In this document: one piece after another, positions 7,816 through 14,674 of the stretch
Numbering within the stretch: the stretch's first letter is position 1
How the letters are laid out: every line of letters begins with the position of its first letter
DNA from: CAYJDR01 sp964368965
GTDB lineage: Bacteria > Chrysiogenota > Deferribacteres > Deferribacterales > Mucispirillaceae
Direction: 5' to 3'
Length of the DNA stretch: 23,026 nucleotides
Assembly: GCA_964368965.1 (NCBI GenBank)
Contig: CAYJDR010000033.1
Span: 1-23,026, forward strand
The notes under the pieces: model-generated
Told to the model about the DNA's origin: nothing
The model's input: the letters and a program-made list of their open reading frames with translations, nothing else
The model's database searches: none
Position numbers and translations under genes: made by a program

Positions 7816-8340
7816 ATGATGAAAAAAGTTTTATTGATTATGTCTGCTGTGATTTTGCTGGCTGCATGTTCGCAAAACGCTAAGAAAGAAGGCGGCACAG
7901 TCGTACAGCCAGCTGCAAGCACTGGCGCTGGTGCTGAACAAATGGAAACAACTCCAATGCCTGAGAAACTGATGCCTGTGGATACTACAAAAGTTATACC
8001 AGCTATCGCTGAAAAATATAGTGGTGCCGTTATAGACGTGTTACATTTAGGTAGCGAAAAGATTGAATCGTTTGATGTTCCATTTTCTACAAAAGTACCT
8101 TTAACTGGTACTCCATATTCTATTGAGGTGATGACACTTTTCACTGATTTTACAATGGTTGATGGTGGCGAAGCTAATAAATCGTTAGATGAAAGCAACC
8201 CTGGTGTTAAGGTTAACATCTATAGAGATGGCAAAGTAGTGTTTAACAAATGGTTGTTCCAAAACTTCCCAACAATGCATGGTTTTGTTGATCCAGATGG
8301 TAAAGTAGGCATCATCATGAAAGCTACTAAACTAAAGTAA
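7816..8340 (+). CDS. Conserved lipoprotein, DUF2155-like
   Basis: A lipoprotein signal peptide (MMKKVLLIMSAVILLAAC) ends in the lipobox LAAC with the lipidated Cys at residue 18. A Ser/Ala/Glu/Pro-rich linker of about 40 residues follows. The mature domain includes EKYSGAVIDVLHL, a conserved-looking segment around VMTLFTDFTM, and SNPGVKVNIYRDGKVVFNKW followed by LFQNFPTMHGF. This layout (long-chain beta strands, ...NP.V.V...DG..VF..WL...FPT.H.F) resembles an uncharacterised periplasmic family, which I recall as DUF2155 in Deltaproteobacteria and relatives. No enzymatic motif is visible. The start is supported by GAGAGGG about 8 nt upstream. A terminator lies immediately downstream, so it is the last gene of its transcript. 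Confidence 0.7.
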   Translation: MMKKVLLIMSAVILLAACSQNAKKEGGTVVQPAASTGAGAEQMETTPMPEKLMPVDTTKVIPAIAEKYSGAVIDVLHLGSEKIESFDVPFSTKVPLTGTPYSIEVMTLFTDFTMVDGGEANKSLDESNPGVKVNIYRDGKVVFNKWLFQNFPTMHGFVDPDGKVGIIMKATKLK

Positions 8341-8363
8341 ACATTTAAGATTATAAATACTTT

Positions 8364-8390
8364 AAGCAGGCTGTTAAGGCCTGTTTTTTT
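8364..8390 (+). terminator. Rho-independent terminator after the lipoprotein gene
   Basis: AAGCAGGC (8364-8371) pairs with GCCTG plus the first T residues (from 8379), giving a 5-bp GC-rich core extended by one G:T and two A:T pairs. The loop is seven bases and seven T follow the core stem. Confidence 0.8.
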
Positions 8391-8400
8391 GTTTAATTAG

Positions 8401-8428
8401 TTGACATAATAAAATATTAAGCTATATT
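8401..8428 (+). promoter_or_regulatory. Likely promoter of the histidine kinase gene
   Basis: A consensus TTGACA (8401-8406) stands 16 nt before TATATT (8423-8428), directly after the preceding terminator. The predicted leader to the kinase ATG is about 50 nt and contains only a weak AGAGA ribosome-binding site. Confidence 0.6.
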
Positions 8429-8484
8429 TAGAATATGGGCTGATATGTCTTAATAAATGTTTAACTATACCTATAGAGATTAAA

Positions 8485-11085
8485 ATGAAAAAAATAAGGT
8501 TATTTATTGCGCTAGTTGCTATAGTTTTATTAGCGTTTCTTAGTGGTGCTGTTTTTTTATCATACAAGGTTGCAAATGATATTACGAATGTCATTTCATC
8601 AAATGTAATTGCAATTGCTGATGAGTCTACATCTAAAATTATTCGTCAGTTATTTTCATCATATAATCAAAGTATTGACAGCATAGCTAATAATCCCCAA
8701 ACAATTAAATTACTTAAAGGCGAAACACTCACAGAAAAAGATAAAGAGAGTATGGATATACTCCTTTCACATGCTAAACGGATATCTTTATATGGTAGTT
8801 CGATTCTTGTGTTTGATAAAGATGGAAACTTTTTAGCATCGTCTGATAATGACTATGCAGAGTATTATGGCTCAGGGTATGTGAGCTCAGACGAAATCTT
8901 CACTGGTAGTAATCCTCTTGAAGTTAAACTTACACGCCAAGGTAGAGACGCTGAAGACTATAGTGGAAAATATGCCTATGCTAGACAGATCGTAAGCAAT
9001 GGGAAAGCTATTGGCGTCGTCTATATGCTTGTTGATCAAAAAGAATTAGTTAATACGATCGAAAGTGTTGGTATAGTATCGTCATTTGTGACATCAATAA
9101 TAGTAAATGAAGCTGGTGAAGTGCTTATCCAGCCGAAAAACTTCAACCTTGATATTCTTTCTATTAAAGATATCAAGACAGTTAAAAACTCTACGTCTAA
9201 TTTTTCATTTGGATTAGGCAACATTTTTAATAATAAAGATGACAATAAAACAAAAATGACAGATAGTACCTATACTATTGATAATAAAAACTATTATATC
9301 CATTGGCAAAAAATTGAAGGTTCTAACTTATCTATCGTCACACTTACGCCACACTCTACATATGCTGAAATGTTTGCAGATTTAATTAAGGGTGTCTCAA
9401 TCATGATAGCCCTAGTAGCAATATTCATGATTGTTGGTTTTATATATGCTATATACTTATTATATGTTCAATTAGAAAAAACGCGAAAAGATTTTTTAGC
9501 AGAGCAAGACGCATTACATGCACTATTAAATTCATTCCCAGACCCTATCGCATGGCTAGATTCTGATTATAAGTACCTAGGAGTAAATTCATTATTTTCT
9601 AAGTTTGCATTGAATGACTCAACAATACCACCAGAATTTATCATTGGTAAAACAGATGTTGAGTTAAACAGGCCTGCTGAGATAAGCAATGCTTTGATAG
9701 AATTATATAAGCGTGTAGATAATGGCGAGTTTGTGAAGGAAGAGTTTTGTGTGCCAATCACACAGGATGATGGCAGCGTGATGGATAGCTATGTTGAAGT
9801 ATTATTCAAGCCGTTTGTTATTGAGTCGAAAAACTTTAAAGGCATAATAGGCATGGGGCGTGATGTTACTGTGCGTAAGCAGATGGAACTTCAGCTCATT
9901 AAAGCACGTAACGATGCTACAGCAGCAAGCAAAGCTAAGAGTGAGTTCTTAGCACGCATGAGCCATGAGATTAGAACACCTCTAAATGGTGTTATTGGTA
10001 TGACAAATATCGCAATTAATGAAAACACATCTCAAAGTGTTGGGCAGTATTTGCAAGTTATATCGCTTTCGGCTAATAATTTACTAAATATTATTAATGA
10101 TTTACTAGACTTCTCTAAAATTGAAGCTGGTAAAATGACTATAGAAAAAGTTCCATTTGCAGTTCATGACTCAATGAATAGTATTAAAGACCTTATGGAC
10201 GTCAACGCTAAGCGTAACAACGTCGAGCTTATATTTGAGATTGCTGAAGATGTTCCAGAAGTGCTTGTTGGTGATGCGCTACGTACTGGTCAGGTTATAA
10301 TAAATGTAATGTCTAATGCTATCAAGTTCTCAAAAGATGGGAAAGTTAAAGTTAGCATAAAACTAGATATGAGAAACGATAATGATGTTGTGCTGTTCTT
10401 TACGGTGCAAGATACTGGCGTTGGTATTCCACCAGAGCAAGTGCAAAAATTATTCACGGCATTTACTCAAGCAGATGAATCTGTATCAAGAAATTTTGGT
10501 GGCACTGGTCTCGGGCTTGCTATATGTAAATCGCTTGTAGAGATGATGGGTGGTAAAATTTGGCTTGAGAGTGAAGTAGGCGTTGGAACTACTGTATTTT
10601 TCACTATTATTTATGGTGTTGATGAGTCATGCACTGTTGAAGAGTTGGCGCAAGATAGTTCCAAGTCGAACAGTCTAGATGATGATATAGAACTTGTAAA
10701 CTTAACAAAAGGTAAGCGCATGCTGATCGTTGATGATAACGCAATCAATCGCCAGATACTTGAGCTTATGCTTGCACCTCTTAAGTGCCATATTGACAAG
10801 GCTGATGACGGTGTTCACGCTGTTGAAGCTATCAGAAATAATGATGAATACGATATAGTGTTTATGGATATCCAAATGCCACGCATGAACGGACTAGATG
10901 CAACTAGAGAAGTTAGAAAAATCGAGAATTGGTCAAAGAAAACAACACCAATCATCGCTGTTACAGCTAATGCAATGTCAGACGATATCGCAGAGTGCTT
11001 GAGTGCGGGTATGGACTTCCATGTCGGCAAGCCGTTCCAAATTAATGCTATCAAGAAGGTTATAAAAGAATTTATTCGCCAGTGA
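8485..11085 (+). CDS. Membrane-bound hybrid sensor histidine kinase (Cache-like/PAS/HisKA/HATPase/REC)
   Basis: The 866-residue protein has an N-terminal membrane helix (about 5-27), an extracytoplasmic sensor of about 275 residues with a Cache-like pattern (including VFDKDGNFLASS), and a second helix (about 303-328). A PAS-type domain follows (about 345-465). The HisKA box SHEIRTPLNGVIGM places the phosphoacceptor at H494. The ATPase domain has the N box at N611, DTGVGIPP at D643 and GGTGLGLAICKS. A C-terminal receiver domain has acidic residues D750/D751, phosphoacceptor D795 (VFMDIQMP) and K849. No Hpt or DNA-binding domain is present, so a separate phosphotransfer partner is expected; none is visible here, but an assembly gap starts 14 nt after the stop. 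The sensed ligand is unknown. Confidence 0.93.
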   Translation: MKKIRLFIALVAIVLLAFLSGAVFLSYKVANDITNVISSNVIAIADESTSKIIRQLFSSYNQSIDSIANNPQTIKLLKGETLTEKDKESMDILLSHAKRISLYGSSILVFDKDGNFLASSDNDYAEYYGSGYVSSDEIFTGSNPLEVKLTRQGRDAEDYSGKYAYARQIVSNGKAIGVVYMLVDQKELVNTIESVGIVSSFVTSIIVNEAGEVLIQPKNFNLDILSIKDIKTVKNSTSNFSFGLGNIFNNKDDNKTKMTDSTYTIDNKNYYIHWQKIEGSNLSIVTLTPHSTYAEMFADLIKGVSIMIALVAIFMIVGFIYAIYLLYVQLEKTRKDFLAEQDALHALLNSFPDPIAWLDSDYKYLGVNSLFSKFALNDSTIPPEFIIGKTDVELNRPAEISNALIELYKRVDNGEFVKEEFCVPITQDDGSVMDSYVEVLFKPFVIESKNFKGIIGMGRDVTVRKQMELQLIKARNDATAASKAKSEFLARMSHEIRTPLNGVIGMTNIAINENTSQSVGQYLQVISLSANNLLNIINDLLDFSKIEAGKMTIEKVPFAVHDSMNSIKDLMDVNAKRNNVELIFEIAEDVPEVLVGDALRTGQVIINVMSNAIKFSKDGKVKVSIKLDMRNDNDVVLFFTVQDTGVGIPPEQVQKLFTAFTQADESVSRNFGGTGLGLAICKSLVEMMGGKIWLESEVGVGTTVFFTIIYGVDESCTVEELAQDSSKSNSLDDDIELVNLTKGKRMLIVDDNAINRQILELMLAPLKCHIDKADDGVHAVEAIRNNDEYDIVFMDIQMPRMNGLDATREVRKIENWSKKTTPIIAVTANAMSDDIAECLSAGMDFHVGKPFQINAIKKVIKEFIRQ

Positions 11086-11099
11086 TTTATGTGTCTTTT

Positions 11100-11199
11100 N
11101 NNNNNNNNNNNNNNNNNNNNNNNNNNNNNNNNNNNNNNNNNNNNNNNNNNNNNNNNNNNNNNNNNNNNNNNNNNNNNNNNNNNNNNNNNNNNNNNNNNN
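11100..11199. other. Assembly gap of 100 N
   Basis: Exactly 100 unknown bases join two contigs, a conventional placeholder, so the real distance is unknown. The 3' side carries a repeat-like sequence. Any gene between the histidine kinase and the minus-strand operon would be hidden here. Confidence 0.97.
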
Positions 11200-11226
11200 T
11201 GCGTCTTTGCGAGCGGTAGCGTGGCA
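11200..11226. repeat. Edge of a possible dispersed intergenic repeat at the contig end
   Basis: GCGTCTTTGCGAGCGGTAGC continuing into GTGGCAA resembles the GTCATTGCGAG...GCAATC dispersed sequences found between genes in many bacteria, with TTGC and GCAA at the two ends of its core. Its position at the contig edge fits an assembly break in a multi-copy element. Only one partial copy is visible in this window, so repetition is inferred. Confidence 0.4.
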
Positions 11227-11249
11227 AACCAGCATAAAATATAATTTGA

Positions 11250-11283
11250 AAAAATAATGTTGAAGGGCGATATATTCGCCCTT
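11250..11283 (-). terminator. Probable terminator of the hisF-hisE-argH-lipoprotein operon
   Basis: A perfect 7-bp stem, AAGGGCG (11263-11269) and CGCCCTT (11277-11283), has a 7-nt AT loop and lies a few bases beyond the lipoprotein stop. On the minus strand a T-rich run (opposite about 11250-11256) follows after a short spacer, so termination is plausible but not textbook. Confidence 0.55.
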
Positions 11284-11286
11284 GTG

Positions 11287-12168
11287 TTACGGGCAAGATG
11301 TAATATCTATGCGTGGTGATTCTTCACCATTCCTGATTGATGATAGCTGAAAATCTATGCATCTGTTAAGGTCGTCACTTTTATATGATTCCACCGTAAT
11401 GTTTGTTTTTCTAAGTAGTGTAGTTGTTTCATTATCAACGATATACAGTGCATATTCTGCATCATTTGAGAGCGACGCATCCCACGAAAAAACAATCCTA
11501 TCATTATGTCTAATCAGCTTAACATTCTGCGGTGGTAGCAATATCTTGCCTGTGTCACGCACATACGTTTCTTTATGTGGCGTGCCTTGTAAGCCTAGCT
11601 TATCATAAGGTATTATAAGTAGCTCAATAGTAGCCACATTTGGTAGCGCCACACATTGTTCACGGCCTTCTAGCAACCCAACATCTTTACCGTTCATGTT
11701 TAAAACTGCAAATTCTGTTTGATCGTTTAGTTCAGCAGTTATGCATAAGTTATAATCATGCTCGAAAAACGATAAACTACGTAGTTGAACAGGCGCTTTA
11801 TAAGTGATAGTCTTTGTCGCTGGATATGAGTAGGTGTCATATTCAGTATAATAGTTAGAAAAACGATACGAATATGAACCTCCGTCAGTAACATCTTTAT
11901 CAATAAATGTTTGTGATGGCGATACTAATGTAAGGCGTGTAAATTTATCTTGATTTGTCATGTTTTCTGTGTTTTTACGCACTTCTACTAGTATAGGGAA
12001 AGTATCGCTACCGTTGCTAATAAGCACGCCACCATCGGCAGATGATAATGAAACTTCCTTAGGGTATGGTATAAAGAACGCTTCGCTAGGTGCAGGGTCT
12101 GCTTTAACCCCGCAACCAGCTAGTAACGCTATAAAAGTTAATATTATTAAAAGCTTACATGTTTTCAT
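11287..12168 (-). CDS. Lipoprotein with LptM-like N-terminus and long beta-rich domain
   Basis: The signal peptide MKTCKLLIILTFIALLAGC ends in the lipobox LAGC, with the lipidated Cys at residue 19. The following CGVKADPAPSEAFFIPYP recalls the N-terminus of small LptM (YifL)-type lipoproteins (CGxKG-P...P). Those are commonly encoded next to argH or lysA and, in enterobacteria, help oxidative assembly of the LPS translocon LptD. Unlike LptM, this protein continues to 293 residues. A late segment (about 205-290, around RIVFSWDASLSNDAEYALYI) looks like a fibronectin type III fold. Its start overlaps argH by 14 nt, indicating co-translation as the last gene of the operon. Cysteines at about 153, 172 and near the C-terminus could form disulfides. 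The LptM link is inference from motif and context. Confidence 0.72.
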   Translation of the reverse strand: MKTCKLLIILTFIALLAGCGVKADPAPSEAFFIPYPKEVSLSSADGGVLISNGSDTFPILVEVRKNTENMTNQDKFTRLTLVSPSQTFIDKDVTDGGSYSYRFSNYYTEYDTYSYPATKTITYKAPVQLRSLSFFEHDYNLCITAELNDQTEFAVLNMNGKDVGLLEGREQCVALPNVATIELLIIPYDKLGLQGTPHKETYVRDTGKILLPPQNVKLIRHNDRIVFSWDASLSNDAEYALYIVDNETTTLLRKTNITVESYKSDDLNRCIDFQLSSIRNGEESPRIDITSCP

Positions 12169-13540
12169 TTAAGAAAGTTTGCGCAAGTTTAATTTGTGTC
12201 ATTACAGAGTTTGCAGAAGTTCCACCGTATGAGTTTCTGTTGTTTACTGACGCTTCAAGTGTGATAGAGCCGTAAACATCATCAGTAATCATTTCTGAGA
12301 AGCTCGCAAATTCTTCGATTGTGAGTTCGTCGATATTTTTATCGTTCTCCACACAATAGCCAACAGTTTTGCCAACAACATGATGAGCCTCACGGAACGG
12401 CATACCTTTGCGAACTAAGTAATCTGCTAAATCTGTAGCTGTTGAAAATCCTTTTGATGCAACTTTCTTGATAGTTTCTTCATGGATAGTCATTTTCTCA
12501 ATCATTGGTGCGAACACTTTTAGTGATGCAAGCACAGTGTCGATAGAGTCGAAAAGTGGCTCTTTATCTTCTTGCAAGTCTTTGTTGTATGCAAGCGGTA
12601 AGCCTTTCATAACAGTCAGTATGTTCATTAAGTTGCCATAAGTTCTGCCAGTTTTACCACGTATAAGCTCAGGTATATCAGGGTTTTTCTTTTGTGGCAT
12701 GATTGATGAGCCTGTGCAGTAGTCATCTGATAGTGTCACGAACGAAAATTCTGATGTAGAGAATATGATAAGCTCTTCAGAAAACCTTGATAAGTGCATC
12801 ATGATTATGCTGATAGCGCTAAGCAGTTCGATAGTGTAATCTCTGTCAGATACTGCATCTAAGCTGTTTTCAGCAGGGCCATAGAAACCTAGTTCCTTTG
12901 CTGTATATGCTCTGTCGATAGGGAACGTTGTGCCAGCAAGCGCACCTGCACCAAGTGGGCAATAGTTCATGCGCATAACTAGGTCGTTAATGCGTCCAAA
13001 GTCGCGTTTGAACATTTGGAAGTATGCCATTAAATATTGTGAAAATAGGATAGGTTGCCCAATTTGTAAATGAGTGTAACCTGGCATAACTATGCCGATG
13101 TTATTTATCGCTTTTTCTACTAAAACTGTTTGTAGGTTTAGTAGGTATGCTTTAATTGTTTCGGCTTCTTCACGGATATACATTCTAACGTCGAGTGCAA
13201 CTTGGTCGTTTCTGCTGCGTGCAGTGTGCAGTTTTCCACCGACAGGGCCAACTATTTCAGTCATACGTTTTTCAACAGCCATGTGGATATCTTCGTCAGC
13301 AGTTGAGAATTTGAACTCTCCGTTTTCGATTTCTTGAAGCACTTGCTCAAGTCCAGCTGTGATTGTTCTTGCTTCATCTTCTGTGATGATGCCTTGGCGC
13401 GATAACATTTGTGCATGTATCATGCTGCCTTTGATATCTTGTTTATATAATCGTTTGTCAAAATAGATTGACGCTTGAAATTCTTCAACAAATTTGTTTG
13501 TTGGCATGCTAAATCTGCCAGCCCATGGTTTTTCGCTCAT
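12155..13540 (-). CDS. argH: Argininosuccinate lyase
   Basis: ArgH cleaves argininosuccinate to arginine and fumarate, the last step of arginine synthesis. The 461-residue length is typical. The N-terminus (KPWAGRFSMPTNKFVEEF) and the conserved blocks DEDIHMAVEKRMTEIVG, HTARSRNDQVALD and GYTHLQIGQPI are all present. The superfamily signature GSSIMPQKKNPD has the mobile-loop serines at about 278-279. The C-terminal block FREAHHVVGKTVGYC is intact. It starts one base inside the hisE stop (TAATG) and overlaps the lipoprotein gene by 14 nt at its end, so it is translationally coupled on both sides. No other arginine-pathway gene is visible in this window. Confidence 0.97.
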   Translation of the reverse strand: MSEKPWAGRFSMPTNKFVEEFQASIYFDKRLYKQDIKGSMIHAQMLSRQGIITEDEARTITAGLEQVLQEIENGEFKFSTADEDIHMAVEKRMTEIVGPVGGKLHTARSRNDQVALDVRMYIREEAETIKAYLLNLQTVLVEKAINNIGIVMPGYTHLQIGQPILFSQYLMAYFQMFKRDFGRINDLVMRMNYCPLGAGALAGTTFPIDRAYTAKELGFYGPAENSLDAVSDRDYTIELLSAISIIMMHLSRFSEELIIFSTSEFSFVTLSDDYCTGSSIMPQKKNPDIPELIRGKTGRTYGNLMNILTVMKGLPLAYNKDLQEDKEPLFDSIDTVLASLKVFAPMIEKMTIHEETIKKVASKGFSTATDLADYLVRKGMPFREAHHVVGKTVGYCVENDKNIDELTIEEFASFSEMITDDVYGSITLEASVNNRNSYGGTSANSVMTQIKLAQTFLNENM

Positions 13541-13839
13541 TACTTTTCCTCTTTCTTTGCTAGGTGACGGTTTTCAAGTTCCGCCATTACGTATTTAAAA
13601 TCAATATCTTTATAGCGTAGCGCTACGATTAGATGATATATGTAATCTGCTGCTTCTGCAACAACATCTTTATCATCTTGCACTAAAAATGCTCGTATAA
13701 ATTCAGCATTTTCTTCGCCTAGTTTTTTTACAAGTTTGTTTTCGCCTGCGTCTAATAGTTTGCAAGTGTATGATTCGCTATCAGGGTTGAGTTTTCTATC
13801 TGCAACGATATCGTTTAGTTTTAATATTATATCAGTCAT
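13540..13839 (-). CDS. hisE: Phosphoribosyl-ATP pyrophosphatase (stand-alone HisE)
   Basis: HisE hydrolyses phosphoribosyl-ATP to phosphoribosyl-AMP and pyrophosphate, the second step of histidine synthesis. The 99-residue protein matches single-domain HisE size. It carries the MazG-like all-alpha metal-binding signature: KKLGEENAEFIRA, then VVAEAADYIYHLIVAL, with acidic residues positioned to bind Mg2+. It is not fused to the HisI cyclohydrolase domain, which must be encoded elsewhere. An AGGAG ribosome-binding site overlaps the end of hisF 8 nt upstream, and the stop overlaps argH by one base. Confidence 0.93.
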   Translation of the reverse strand: MTDIILKLNDIVADRKLNPDSESYTCKLLDAGENKLVKKLGEENAEFIRAFLVQDDKDVVAEAADYIYHLIVALRYKDIDFKYVMAELENRHLAKKEEK

Positions 13840-13847
13840 GTTTGCTC

Positions 13848-14606
13848 CTAAATTCTAATTGGTATTTCGCGATCTTTTAGATATTGCTTAACTTGTGGTA
13901 TAGTCATCTCACCAAAGTGAAACACGCCAGCAGCAAGCACAGCATCTGCTTTGCCTTCGACAATTCCATCATAAAAATGCTCTAGCTTGCCAATGCCACC
14001 AGATGCTATAATTGGTATAGAAACAGCTTCTGCAATCGCACGTGTGAGTTCAAGGTCATAGCCTATGCCAGTGCCGTCCCTATCCATGCTGGTTAATAAA
14101 ATCTCGCCAGCGCCGAACTGCTCCATAGTTTTTGCCCATGAAATAGCGTCAAGCCCAGTTTCTTTCTTGCCACCAGATACCATAACGCGCCATGTGCCAT
14201 CACCGTTTGATTTTGCATCAATAGCGGCAACGATAGCTTGTGAGCCAAACTTGTTTGCAGCATCTTTTATTAAATCTGGGTTGCGCACGCTTTCAGAGTT
14301 GATTGAAACTTTATCAGCACCAGCGTTTAACAGTTCTCTAATATCTGCAACAGTTTTAACACCACCACCAACAGTGATAGGCATAAAAATATTTGCGGCA
14401 GTGCGTTCGATAAGTTCAACAATAGTGCGTCTTTTTTCTTCTGTAGCTGTGATGTCAAGGAACGCAATTTCGTCTGCGCCTTGGCGTTCATATTCTATGG
14501 CTACTTGTACTGGGTCGCCCGCATCACGCAGGTTGACAAAGTTAGTGCCCTTAACAACTCGCCCATCTTTTAGGTCTAGGCAAGGAATAATTCGTTTTGA
14601 AAGCAT
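13848..14606 (-). CDS. hisF: Imidazole glycerol phosphate synthase cyclase subunit
   Basis: HisF uses ammonia from HisH to convert PRFAR to imidazole glycerol phosphate and AICAR. The 252-residue TIM barrel starts MLSKRIIPCLDLKDGRVVKG, placing the catalytic general-acid/base aspartate at D11 as in the family. The phosphate-binding loops are recognisable (ITVGGGVKTVADI and IIASGGIGKLEHF), as is the second barrel-half motif VAAIDAKSNGDGTW. I chose ATG 14606 because a GAGG ribosome-binding site lies just upstream. An earlier in-frame ATG at 14630 would add eight residues not found in the family. It is first in a four-gene minus-strand operon; hisH and hisA are not visible here. Confidence 0.96.
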   Translation of the reverse strand: MLSKRIIPCLDLKDGRVVKGTNFVNLRDAGDPVQVAIEYERQGADEIAFLDITATEEKRRTIVELIERTAANIFMPITVGGGVKTVADIRELLNAGADKVSINSESVRNPDLIKDAANKFGSQAIVAAIDAKSNGDGTWRVMVSGGKKETGLDAISWAKTMEQFGAGEILLTSMDRDGTGIGYDLELTRAIAEAVSIPIIASGGIGKLEHFYDGIVEGKADAVLAAGVFHFGEMTIPQVKQYLKDREIPIRI

Positions 14607-14645
14607 ATAAACCTCGAAAAAAATTAACAACTTTTATAAAATTTT

Positions 14646-14674
14646 ATTTTATATCTTAAATAAATATGTTACAA
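14646..14674 (-). promoter_or_regulatory. Likely promoter of the hisF operon
   Basis: On the minus strand TTGTAA (opposite 14669-14674) and TAAAAT (opposite 14646-14651) are 17 nt apart, giving a leader of roughly 33 nt to hisF. The -35 overlaps the start of the divergent gene. The whole 59-nt divergent spacer is extremely A+T-rich, so both promoters must overlap here. Confidence 0.45.

Noticed and set aside
7680..8219. 179-codon minus-strand open frame opposite the lipoprotein gene
   Set aside because: It mirrors the lipoprotein coding sequence and begins inside it with no ribosome-binding site; the plus-strand gene has a lipobox, ribosome-binding site and terminator.
10978..11296. Minus-strand open frames running across the N gap
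   Set aside because: They are open only because unknown bases were translated as X; no supported coding sequence remains on either side.
14065..14610. 181-codon plus-strand open frame over hisF
   Set aside because: It is the antisense shadow of a clearly conserved HisF protein.
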